NCBI GenBank assembly: GCA_963807065.1 | Contig: CAWDZQ010000003.1 | Location: 992,001-1,056,000, forward strand | Length of the DNA: 64,000 nt | Source: CAWAND01 sp963807065 | GTDB lineage: Bacteria > Chloroflexota > Anaerolineae > Anaerolineales > E44-bin32 | Reading direction: 5' to 3' | Shown: positions 41,615 to 49,594 of the stretch, piece after piece | Layout of the letters: each line of letters begins with the position of its first letter | Numbering within the stretch: position 1 is the first letter of the stretch | Translations under genes and position numbers: made by a program | Notes under the pieces: generated by a model | Told to the model about the DNA's origin: nothing | The model's input: the letters and a program-made list of their open reading frames with translations, nothing else | The model's database searches: none

Positions 41615-42619
41615 ATGTTAGACACCGCTCCGGCAGTCGTTGCCACCAACCTCACCAAGCGCTTCGGCGACTTCACCGCCGTAGACAACATTTCATTCGA
41701 GATACGCAAGGGTGAGATTTTCGGACTCTTGGGGCCCAATGGGTCCGGCAAGACAACCACCATTCGGATGACGCTTGGACTGATGCAGCCAAGCGAGGGG
41801 AGCATCGAGGTGCTTGGCATTTCCGTCGCCGACCACCCGGAAGCGATCCGCCCCCGGATCGGCTACATGTCCCAGCGTTTCAGCCTGTATAACGACCTGA
41901 CAGTGATTCAGAATCTGCGCTTTTACGGCCGCGCTTACGGCCTGAACAACGACGCGCTGGGGGCCGCCATCGATCGTGCCCTGGCCATGGCCGGGCTCGA
42001 GGGACGCCAGAACAGCCGCACGTCCGAGCTGTCGGGTGGCTGGCGCCAGCGCCTGGCACTGAGCACGGCCATCCTGCACCGGCCGGAGCTGGTGTTCCTC
42101 GACGAGCCGACAGCCGGCGTTGATCCGGTCTCGCGGCGGGCTTTCTGGGACCTGCTCTATCAGTTGATCGCCGAGGGGGTAACCGTATTCGTCACCACTC
42201 ACTATATGGACGAAGCCGAGCACTGTCACCGCCTGGCCTTCATTCAACATGGACACATCATCGCCCTGGGCTCGCCAAGCCAGATCAAACACGACACGCT
42301 CCCGGGCCAAGTGCTTGAGTTCTCGCCGTCCGACGCGGTCAAGGCCGTCCGCATCCTTCGAGAGCGCCAGGAGGAAGGCAGCCTTCCGCTGAGTCAGGTC
42401 GAATTGTTTGGGTCTGTGGTGCGCCTGGTCACGCCCGAAGCAGAGACCCAGCGCCGGCCGATCAAGAAAGCCCTGGAGAACGCCGGCGTGACCGCTGGTG
42501 ACATGTCCGTGATCGAGCCCTCGCTGGAAGATGTGTTTATCGCCAGCATGCGGCAGGACGAAACCGAGACATTATCCCATCCTGAGACAGAGAAAGCCGT
42601 CAATCGGAGGTCGCAATGA
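41615..42619 (+). CDS. ABC transporter ATPase (second of a pair) of TetR-controlled exporter
   Basis: A 334-residue ATPase with intact motifs: GPNGSGKTTT, YMSQRFSLYNDLTV, LSGGWRQRLALSTAI, LVFLDEPTAGVDP and H-loop TTHYMDEAEHCHRL. Closely related to the ATPase at 25078-26031. The C-terminus is extended by a polar tail (RQDETETLSHPETEKAVNRRSQ). ATG 41615 lies five bases after the permease stop; homology starts at VVATNLTKRFGDF. It overlaps the adaptor gene by four bases. Confidence 0.92.
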   Translation: MLDTAPAVVATNLTKRFGDFTAVDNISFEIRKGEIFGLLGPNGSGKTTTIRMTLGLMQPSEGSIEVLGISVADHPEAIRPRIGYMSQRFSLYNDLTVIQNLRFYGRAYGLNNDALGAAIDRALAMAGLEGRQNSRTSELSGGWRQRLALSTAILHRPELVFLDEPTAGVDPVSRRAFWDLLYQLIAEGVTVFVTTHYMDEAEHCHRLAFIQHGHIIALGSPSQIKHDTLPGQVLEFSPSDAVKAVRILRERQEEGSLPLSQVELFGSVVRLVTPEAETQRRPIKKALENAGVTAGDMSVIEPSLEDVFIASMRQDETETLSHPETEKAVNRRSQ

Positions 42620-43863
42620 ACGCTCACAAGAGTATTGTCCGGGCCATGACCGTGGCCGTGGTGGCTGGCTTGCTGGCGAGCTGCGCCGGCTTGGGAACCA
42701 CCACGGACAGCGCCATCCAGGCCTCGGGGCTGATCGAGGCCACCGAGATCGCCGTGGCGCCGGAGACCAACGGCAAGGTGGCCGAAGTGCTCGTCCACGA
42801 GGGCGACGCGGTCAAGGCCGGCGATGTGCTGATGCGCCTGGACGACCAGGGCTTGCAGGCCCAGCGCCAGAGCGTTCAAGCCGCCGGTCGGGCGGCTGAG
42901 GCGGCCGCCCAATCGGATTTAGATGCAGCCCAAAGAGCCCTGGCCGACCTGCGACAGAACGCTCCCGTGGTGACGTCCCAGGCGGCGCTCGATCTGGCCA
43001 ACGCCCGCAAGGCGCTGGACGACGCACAGAAGCACCGCACCTGGCAGCAGAAGGACAACCGCGCCTCCAAGGACACCATCGATGCCACCGAGGCCCGGCT
43101 GGTGCTGGCCAACGATGCTGTGGACAAGGCCCGGGCGGCCCTGAATCATGTCAATGACAAGGCACCCACCGATCCGGTGAAGGCGCAAGCCGAGGCCAAT
43201 CTGCAGACCGCCAAGGACCAGCGGGACGCCATCGTCCGCATCCTGACCTGGTACAAGGGCTCTCCGACAAACATCGATCAGTCCATCCTGGACGCACAAG
43301 TGCAGGTGGCCCAGGCCATCGCCACCCAGGCCGAGATCGAGTACCAGAAGGTGAAGGATGGGCCGAACGCCGATGACATGAAATTGGTGCAGGACAATGT
43401 GTCTGCCGCCCAAGCGAGCCTGGCTGCCGCCCGCGCCCAGACCGAGGCCCAGCTCAAATCGATCGACCTGCAGCTTGAAAAACTGGTGGTGCGAGCCCCC
43501 GAGGACGGCGTGGTGCTGACCCGCAGCGTCGAAGCCGGCGAGGTCGCCCAGGCCGGCATGGCCGCCATCACCCTCGGACGCCTCAACGACCTCAGGGTGA
43601 CGGTCTATATCGCCGAGGATCGCTACGGCCAGTTGAGCCTTGGAGACCACGCCAGCCTGTCGGTGGACTCGTACCCCGGCCAGACGTTCGATGCCGTGGT
43701 GACGCGCATCTCCGGCCAGGCCGAGTACACGCCGCGCAACGTACAGACCAAGGAAGTGCGCCAGACGACGGTCTACGGGGTTGAGCTCTCCATCCAAAGT
43801 GGACAGAGCCAGCTGATCCCCGGTATGCCGACGGATGTGGTGTTCACGCCGGCCACCGGATAG
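42616..43863 (+). CDS. HlyD/MFP-type adaptor lipoprotein of TetR-controlled exporter
   Basis: A 415-residue adaptor whose start overlaps the ATPase stop (ATGA). The N-terminus TVAVVAGLLASCAGLG is a lipoprotein signal (LASC), in contrast to the TM-anchored paralogue of the MarR operon. Lipoyl halves are GLIEATEIAVAPETNGKVAEVLVHEGDAVKAGDVLMRLDD and LEKLVVRAPEDGVVLTRSVEAGEVAQAGMAAITLG, around a long Ala/Gln/Asp-rich alpha-hairpin; the beta-barrel domain is VYIAEDRYGQLSLGDHASLSVDSYPGQTF. Last gene of the operon; a GC palindrome follows. Confidence 0.92.
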   Translation: MNAHKSIVRAMTVAVVAGLLASCAGLGTTTDSAIQASGLIEATEIAVAPETNGKVAEVLVHEGDAVKAGDVLMRLDDQGLQAQRQSVQAAGRAAEAAAQSDLDAAQRALADLRQNAPVVTSQAALDLANARKALDDAQKHRTWQQKDNRASKDTIDATEARLVLANDAVDKARAALNHVNDKAPTDPVKAQAEANLQTAKDQRDAIVRILTWYKGSPTNIDQSILDAQVQVAQAIATQAEIEYQKVKDGPNADDMKLVQDNVSAAQASLAAARAQTEAQLKSIDLQLEKLVVRAPEDGVVLTRSVEAGEVAQAGMAAITLGRLNDLRVTVYIAEDRYGQLSLGDHASLSVDSYPGQTFDAVVTRISGQAEYTPRNVQTKEVRQTTVYGVELSIQSGQSQLIPGMPTDVVFTPATG

Positions 43864-43898
43864 CGATCCTCCTCCTTCCATGTTCGTCAGCGCAAGTC

Positions 43899-43927
43899 GT
43901 ACGGGCACGGCTAAGCCGTGCCCGTAC
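43899..43927. repeat. REP-like 29-bp palindrome
   Basis: A perfect 14-bp inverted repeat around a single A: GTACGGGCACGGCT-A-AGCCGTGCCCGTAC. It lies 36 bases after the adaptor gene and may act as a terminator or RNA stabiliser. The core GGGCACGG / CCGTGCCC recurs at 27927-27957. Confidence 0.75.
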
Positions 43928-44020
43928 CCGTCCCTGCCGGAAACCGGACATTGGCGCCGGCAGACTCAATTGGGTCGATCGATTATCCTTGCCACAAGTC
44001 CCATGCCTCAGGAGGTCGTC

Positions 44021-45199
44021 ATGCCAAGCCAAGCTGGACCCTCCACCCGCTGCGTCCACGACGCCGCCTCACTTGACCCGGCGACGGGTTCGATCCTGCC
44101 GCCGATCGTGGAGAACGCTGCCTTCGCCTTTCCGGATCTCGAGAGCTGGCGGGCGGTGGCGCTTCACGAACGGCCCGGGGACACCTACGGCCGCAACTCC
44201 AATCCCACCGAACGCCAATTCGAAGCCAAGGTGGCGGCGCTGGAAGGTGCCGAAACCGGCCTGAGTTTCGCCACCGGGATGGCCGCTATCCACACCACCC
44301 TGATGGCCCTGCTCAGCCCGGCCAAGCGGGCCGTCAGCATCCGCGACGCCTACGGCGCCACCTATCTTCATTTCACACAGATCCTGCCGCGGTTTGGGAT
44401 CGAAAGCGTGGTGTGCGACACGATGGATGAAGCGGGGTTGCTGGAGGCAATCGGCGCCGACTGCGACCTGGTGTATATGGAAACCCCGACCAACCCGCTG
44501 TTGAGGGTCGTCGACCTGGCCAAGCTGGCCAAGGCTGCCAAGGCAGCCGGGGCCGTGGTGGTGGTCGACAACACCTTCGCCACGCCGATCAATCAGCATC
44601 CGATCGCCCTGGGAGCCGACCTGGTCATCCACAGCGCCACCAAGTACCTGGGCGGCCACAACGATCTGCTGGCCGGCGTCGTGGTGGGCTCGGCGCAGCT
44701 CATCGAGAAGCTGTATCGCTACCGGGAACTCACCGGCCCAAGTATGGACCCTCGCCGCGCCCACGCTCTGCTGCGCAGCATAAAGACCCTGGCGTTGCGC
44801 GTGGAACGTCAGAACACCAACGCCCTGGCCATGGCGCGCTTCCTCGAGTCCCATCCCAAGGTCGGCGCCGTGCATTATCCCGGCCTCGAAAGCCACCCGC
44901 GTCATGACCTGGCCAAGGCCCAGATGACGGGTTTTGGCGGCGTGCTGAGCTTTGAGGTGCCGGGTGGGCTGGATGCCATCGGCCGGTTCCTGCCGCGCCT
45001 CAAATATGCCTACCTCGCCCCCAACCTTGGCCAGGTGGAGACCGTCGTCGGCCCGCCCGCCCTCACCAGCCACGTGGAACTGAGCGCCGAGGAACGCCGG
45101 GCCTCCGGTGTCCCCGAGGGGCTCGTGCGCTACGCCGTGGGTATCGAGGACATCCAGGACCTGAGAGACGACATGGGGGCCGCCTTGGAGCACCTGTGA
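44021..45199 (+). CDS. Cys/Met metabolism PLP-dependent enzyme (cystathionine synthase/lyase family)
   Basis: A 392-residue fold-type I PLP enzyme. Family motifs are YGRNSNPTERQFEAKVAALEGAETGLSFATGMAAIHTTLMALL, the Asp of VVVVDNTFATPINQHPIALGADLVIHSATKYLGGHNDLLAG (Lys in SATKYLGGH forms the PLP Schiff base) and GFGGVLSFEVPGG. Candidates are cystathionine gamma-synthase, gamma-lyase, or methionine gamma-lyase; the sequence alone does not decide. ATG 44021 has AGGAGG six bases upstream, better than ATG 44003. It stands alone, with a Rex-like palindrome 18 bases after the stop. Confidence 0.92.
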   Translation: MPSQAGPSTRCVHDAASLDPATGSILPPIVENAAFAFPDLESWRAVALHERPGDTYGRNSNPTERQFEAKVAALEGAETGLSFATGMAAIHTTLMALLSPAKRAVSIRDAYGATYLHFTQILPRFGIESVVCDTMDEAGLLEAIGADCDLVYMETPTNPLLRVVDLAKLAKAAKAAGAVVVVDNTFATPINQHPIALGADLVIHSATKYLGGHNDLLAGVVVGSAQLIEKLYRYRELTGPSMDPRRAHALLRSIKTLALRVERQNTNALAMARFLESHPKVGAVHYPGLESHPRHDLAKAQMTGFGGVLSFEVPGGLDAIGRFLPRLKYAYLAPNLGQVETVVGPPALTSHVELSAEERRASGVPEGLVRYAVGIEDIQDLRDDMGAALEHL

Positions 45200-45216
45200 G
45201 GTGGCAGACAGCCAAT

Positions 45217-45234
45217 ATGTGAAATCCTTCACAA
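45217..45234. repeat. Rex/CRP-like palindrome, copy 10
   Basis: ATGTGAAATCCTTCACAA between two convergent genes, 18 bases after the PLP-enzyme stop codon. Confidence 0.8.
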
Positions 45235-45313
45235 GCAGGCAAAGACGAGGGGCGGCCGGGCGGTCGCCCCTCAGACATCTGTGAGCATGACGCAGGAGTG
45301 GACGCCGGTGGAC

Positions 45314-45691
45314 CTATCCGTTCAACGAGAGGATATTGCCCCCGGGATCCTTGAACCAGGCCACCTTGCCCGGCCCGAAGGTCGCCACACCGCGCTCATC
45401 GACCTCAATTCCTGGCATGTCGTAGCGTTCGAACCGCACGCCGCGAGCCATGAGATCGTCCACGATGGCGTCCACATCGGAAACCATGAACCCGGCCGCC
45501 GTGTGGTCGGCTTGGGTCGGCGTGGGGCGCGAATAGACCATCAGGCGCGTGCCGGCTCCAGCCTCAAACACGAGGACCGTTGGTTCCGGCGATTCACCCA
45601 GCGTCAGCCCCAGGGTCTCCCCATAGAATGCCTTGGCCTCGTCCAGATCAACCACAGGTATCGATGCGAACACTTGCGCCTCGTTGAGCAT
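45314..45691 (-). CDS. VOC/glyoxalase superfamily protein
   Basis: A 125-residue single-domain VOC protein: VFASIPVVDLDEAKAFYGETLGLTLGE, LVFEAGAGTRLMVYSRP, TAAGFMVSDVDAIVDDLMARGVRF and VAWFKDPGGNILSLNG. The usual metal-binding Glu near the C-terminus (NxxEL) is replaced in GNILSL, and the first His is absent, so it may not be a metalloenzyme; relatives include bleomycin-resistance-like binders. GGGAGGG precedes the ATG. A single-gene unit convergent with the PLP enzyme. Confidence 0.85.
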   Translation of the reverse strand: MLNEAQVFASIPVVDLDEAKAFYGETLGLTLGESPEPTVLVFEAGAGTRLMVYSRPTPTQADHTAAGFMVSDVDAIVDDLMARGVRFERYDMPGIEVDERGVATFGPGKVAWFKDPGGNILSLNG

Positions 45692-46273
45692 GATTCCCTC
45701 CCTTCGGATATCCTCCCCGCTTTATCGTGGCTCTGATCATAACCGCAAACTGGCTCACCCCGGCCACCCCGCGCCTCGGTCATTCCGCCCCGGGGACCGC
45801 CTTTCCGGCCGGGAAATGGGCGCCGCGCACCAGCTGGCCCCACGGCCGGTCCGCCCTTCCCTATCTGGGCCCGCTTTCACGCCGGATTGTCTGACATTTG
45901 ACACTGGCAGGCCCCTCCCCGTCGACCTATACTCTGCACTGTTCAAGCCCAACCGGTCGCCGGGGAGGCTCTCTCCCAGCGGACCGATCCAGCCGCCCCG
46001 CCGCATCCTTGGGGACCCGGATGAAGGGCCAAGAGCATGATCATCGTACCCATCGACCACCCAACCGCCCAAGCCGGGCTCCAGTCGGCGCTCTCGTCGG
46101 GCCTCCGCGCCGTTGCCTGCCAACCTGTGAACCGGGACCAATGACGGCTCTCATCTCTTTGCCGGGCATGGGGACTCGAAGATGACCGCCTCGACCACCC
46201 GCAGGCGACAGCCGGTACGCTCCGCCGCGTGGGCCAGCCCTGACCCTGAAGCCGACCTGTATCGGGAGAATGC
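45692..46273. other. Long leader region before the nucleoside transporter operon
   Basis: About 580 bases without a gene. It must contain the operon promoter; a TTGACA at 45899-45904 and a TATACT at 45932-45937 are present, but their spacing is too wide for a standard promoter. No riboswitch fold was recognised by eye. Confidence 0.45.
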
Positions 46274-47419
46274 ATGAAGTTGATCGGCCAGGTCCGAGAA
46301 TGGTTCTTGACCCAGTACTGGCTTCGCTCACTGGTGCCGTTCCTGGCGGCAGCGGCTGCATTCGTCATTGGCGCCATCATGCTTGTCGTTCTAGGCGCCA
46401 ACCCGCTTGAGGCTTACGCCGCTCTCATTCAGGGCGCTTTTGGAAGCCTAAACTCCTTTGCCGACACGATCGTCAAGGCCACCCCCTTGCTGTTCGTCGG
46501 AACCGGAATCTGCATCGCCTTTCGCGGGGGCATGATCAACATCGGCGGCGAAGGGCAGATGGTCGTGGGAGCCCTGGCGGGGACAATCGCCGCGCTCTCC
46601 TTGCCAACCTGGCCCGGATGGGCACTCATTCCGCTGTGCCTGATGGCCGGCTTCCTGGCCGGAGCCTTGTGGGGCACCATTCCCGGCATCCTCAAGGCCT
46701 ACCTCAATGTCAACGAAATCCTGACGACGATCATGATGAACGGCATCGCCGTTCAGTTGATGAACTTCCTGCTGAGTGGGCCGATCATGGATCCCGTTCA
46801 GGTCCAGCAGCGATCTTTCATCCCCCAGACCGCGCAACTGCCGGCCGCCAGCTTCCTGCCACGCCTGGCTCCAACTCGAATGAACTTGGGCGTCGGCTTG
46901 GCGGTGGTGGTGGCCATCCTGGCCTGGGTCCTGCTGTGGCGGACCACCTGGGGTTATCGCATCCGGGCCGTCGGACTCAACCGGCAGGCTTCGCGTCGGG
47001 CCGGCATCCATGTCGAGCGCTATGCGGCGTTGGCCATGATCCTGGCCGGCGCGCTGGCCGGCCTGGCCGGGGTCACCCAAGTCATCGGCGTCAACCACCG
47101 CCTGTTTACCGATGGCTCGGCGACGGGCTTCACCGGGGGCGCCGGGTTCAACGGGATCGTAGCGGCGCTCTTTGGACAGCTCCACCCGCTGGGCTCGATC
47201 CCGGCTTCCGTGCTCTTCGGCGCCTTGATCGTCGGCGCCAACAAGATGCAGCGAGTGGTCCAGGTGCCAACGGCCCTGATCACCGCCCTCAACGGGTTGG
47301 TGGTGGTGTTTGTGGTCGGTAGTGAGATCTGGCGCCGGCGTATCGCCGCTCGGGAGGAATTGGCCCACACGCCGATGGAATCGCTGGCCGCGACCGGCGG
47401 GGAGGCAGCCGAACCGTGA
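46274..47419 (+). CDS. Nucleoside/purine ABC transporter permease 1 (YufP/BmpC-like)
   Basis: A 381-residue membrane protein with about ten TM segments of the BPD_transp_2 (RbsC-like) family. Typical motifs are LLFVGTGICIAFRGGMINIGGEGQMVVGALAG, ALWGTIPGILKAYLNVNEILTTIMMNGIAVQLMNFLLSGP and GFTGGAGFNGIVAALFGQLHPLGSIPASVLFGAL. Such permeases pair with a second permease, a BMP-family lipoprotein and a double ATPase, all encoded downstream. It starts the operon and overlaps the next gene by four bases (GTGA). Confidence 0.93.
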   Translation: MKLIGQVREWFLTQYWLRSLVPFLAAAAAFVIGAIMLVVLGANPLEAYAALIQGAFGSLNSFADTIVKATPLLFVGTGICIAFRGGMINIGGEGQMVVGALAGTIAALSLPTWPGWALIPLCLMAGFLAGALWGTIPGILKAYLNVNEILTTIMMNGIAVQLMNFLLSGPIMDPVQVQQRSFIPQTAQLPAASFLPRLAPTRMNLGVGLAVVVAILAWVLLWRTTWGYRIRAVGLNRQASRRAGIHVERYAALAMILAGALAGLAGVTQVIGVNHRLFTDGSATGFTGGAGFNGIVAALFGQLHPLGSIPASVLFGALIVGANKMQRVVQVPTALITALNGLVVVFVVGSEIWRRRIAAREELAHTPMESLAATGGEAAEP

Positions 47420-48348
47420 GCCAACTTCTAACGCCGGCTGTGCTGGTTGGCATTGCTGCGTCGGGCATTCGCCTGGCCACACCCTATCTTTATGCCACCA
47501 TAGGTGAAACGTTCGGCCAGTTGAGCGGCGTGCTCAACCTTGGCGTGGAAGGCATCATGCTTATGGGCGCGTACGCCGCCTTCTACGTGGCGCTGACCAG
47601 CGGAAGTCTGTGGCTGGGCCTGCTGGCGGCAATCATCGTCGGCGGTCTGATGGGACTGGCGATGGCCTTCATCAGCGTGACCCTCAAGGCCGAGCAAGGG
47701 ATCAGCGGCATCGGGGTCTATCTGTTCGGCCTGGGGATGAGCGATCTCCTTTTCCAGAAGACCATGGGCAGTGTGGAGACCGTCAACGGGTTCCCCGCAC
47801 TGTCCATCCCGATACTGGTCAACATACCTTTTGTCGGGCCCCTGCTTTTCAAACACAACTTGTTGGTGTACTTCGCCTACCTGTTGATTCCCGTGGCCTG
47901 GTTTGTGATCCACAAGACCACCTGGGGCCTGAAGATCAAGGCCGTCGGGCAGAATCCGGCCGCCGCCGATGCCCTGGGCGTGAATGTCAACATGGTGCGC
48001 TATGCCAGCGTGACGTTCGGAGGTGTGATGTCCGGCATCGCCGGGGCGTCGCTGTCGGTCGCCATCTTGAATGTCTTTCAACAGAATCTCACGTCGGGAA
48101 TGGGATTCATCGCCGTGGCCCTGGTGTACTTCGGAGGCTGGAGCCCGTGGGGGGTCTTGGGGGGATCGCTGCTGTTCAGCACGATCAACGCTCTGCAAAA
48201 CTGGGCCCAGATCGCCAACCTTCCCATTCCTCCCAGCTTCGCCGTGATGATGCCCTATGTACTCACCATCTTGGCCCTCGTCTTCGCCGTGCGCCGAGTG
48301 AATCAACCGGCCGCATTGACCAAGACCTATGAACGAGGCGAGAGTTGA
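47416..48348 (+). CDS. Nucleoside/purine ABC transporter permease 2 (YufQ-like)
   Basis: A 310-residue RbsC-like permease starting at a GTG that overlaps the first permease stop. Motifs: LATPYLYATIGETFGQLSGVLNLGVEGIMLMGAYAAFYVAL, MAFISVTLKAEQGISGIGVYLFGLGMSDLLF, GLKIKAVGQNPAAADALGVNVNMVRYASVTFGGVMSGIAGASLSV. Together with permease 1 it forms the heterodimeric channel for nucleosides or purine-like compounds. Confidence 0.93.
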   Translation: MSQLLTPAVLVGIAASGIRLATPYLYATIGETFGQLSGVLNLGVEGIMLMGAYAAFYVALTSGSLWLGLLAAIIVGGLMGLAMAFISVTLKAEQGISGIGVYLFGLGMSDLLFQKTMGSVETVNGFPALSIPILVNIPFVGPLLFKHNLLVYFAYLLIPVAWFVIHKTTWGLKIKAVGQNPAAADALGVNVNMVRYASVTFGGVMSGIAGASLSVAILNVFQQNLTSGMGFIAVALVYFGGWSPWGVLGGSLLFSTINALQNWAQIANLPIPPSFAVMMPYVLTILALVFAVRRVNQPAALTKTYERGES

Positions 48349-48457
48349 CTGCCGAAACCCCGCTGATCTCAAGGAGGTGCAACACACGCTGTCCACGATC
48401 ATTTGGATTGACAAGCTGCACAAGCCGCACGCGCTTTGTTCCCAACAGGAGGAACTG

Positions 48458-49483
48458 ATGAGAAAGCTTACTACGCTGTTCGCCCTTGTCTTGGTCGCCG
48501 GAATGGCCCTCACGGCCTGCGGCGGCGCCGCACCAACTGCAGCCCCGACCCAGGCCGCGGCCGCCACGCCCTTCAAGGTGGCCGTGATTCTGCCCAGCGC
48601 CATCAATGATGTCGCCTTCAGCCAGAGCATGTACGATGCGTTGGTCGCTGTTCAGAATGAGATGGGCGCCGACAACTTTGAGTTCAAATACTCGGACAAC
48701 ATGTTTGTGGTGGATGACGCCGCCGCCGCCATCCGAGACTACGCCTCGCAGGGTTATAACCTGGTCATCGCCCACGGGTCCCAGTACGGCAGCTCGCTCC
48801 AGGATATCGCCCCTGATTTCCCTGACACCAGCTTCGCATGGGGAACCACGGTCGATACCTTCAAGGACCAGGGCATCAACAACGTCTTTGCCTACGAAGC
48901 CCGGACAGAAGAGGGCGGATATGTCAACGGCGTGATGGCCGCCATGCTCTCCACCAGCGGCACGCTGGGACTGGTTGAGCCCATCGAGACTGGCGACGCC
49001 AAACTGTACGCCGAAGGTTTCACGCTCGGGGCACAGTCCGTCAACCCCAGTATCGAGATCAAGACCACCTGGACCGGTTCGTTCAGTGATGTCGGGCTCG
49101 CTTCGCAGGCTGCCACGGCTGAAATAAACGCCGGCGCGGATGTGTTGAGCGGCACGGCTCAGATGGTGACCGGCGCTATCAGTGTCGCCAAGGACAACAA
49201 CATCCCTTGGTTTGCCAACGATGCCGATCAGTCCGGTTTGGCTCCCGATCTGGTGGTCGCCAGCCAGGTGTACCACTGGGAAACGGTGGTCGACCAGATG
49301 ATCAGCCTGATCAAGTCGGGCACGCTGGGTGGACAATCGTTCTCGGTCACCCTCGCCAATGGCGGCGAGGTGATGGTCTTCAACCCGAGCTACGATCTTC
49401 CGGCTGACGTCAAGACGGCTGCGGATCAGACCATCAGCGGCATCAGCGACGGCAGCATCACCATCAATCTGCCTACAGAATAG
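48458..49483 (+). CDS. BMP-family nucleoside-binding lipoprotein
   Basis: A 341-residue extracytoplasmic binding protein. Lipobox in LVAGMALTACGG, then an Ala/Pro/Thr linker, then the BMP (PnrA-like) fold: FKVAVILPSAINDVAFSQSMYDAL, NLVIAHGSQYGSSLQDIAPDFPDTSFAW, EEGGYVNGVMAAMLSTSGTLGLVEPIETGD and ADVLSGTAQMVTGAISVAKDNN. The family binds nucleosides or, in some subgroups, purines; position between transporter genes and next to a xanthine-dehydrogenase-like operon favours a purine compound. AGGAGG lies upstream of ATG 48458. A strong hairpin follows the gene. Confidence 0.93.
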   Translation: MRKLTTLFALVLVAGMALTACGGAAPTAAPTQAAAATPFKVAVILPSAINDVAFSQSMYDALVAVQNEMGADNFEFKYSDNMFVVDDAAAAIRDYASQGYNLVIAHGSQYGSSLQDIAPDFPDTSFAWGTTVDTFKDQGINNVFAYEARTEEGGYVNGVMAAMLSTSGTLGLVEPIETGDAKLYAEGFTLGAQSVNPSIEIKTTWTGSFSDVGLASQAATAEINAGADVLSGTAQMVTGAISVAKDNNIPWFANDADQSGLAPDLVVASQVYHWETVVDQMISLIKSGTLGGQSFSVTLANGGEVMVFNPSYDLPADVKTAADQTISGISDGSITINLPTE

Positions 49484-49501
49484 GCTGCATCGACCGTCTT
49501 C

Positions 49502-49530
49502 GGAGGAGAGGGGGCGAACCCCTCTCCTCC
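49502..49530 (+). promoter_or_regulatory. Intercistronic 12-bp hairpin after the binding-protein gene
   Basis: A perfect stem GGAGGAGAGGGG / CCCCTCTCCTCC with a five-base loop and no T-tract, between the BMP gene and the ATPase gene. Such hairpins commonly protect the upstream message from 3' exonucleases, giving more binding protein than ATPase; partial termination is also possible. Confidence 0.65.
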
Positions 49531-49594
49531 TGACACCGCTGGAACCAGTTAGATTCGTGCTCAGAGATTGGGCCGCGAGCGGCTAGGAGAATCC

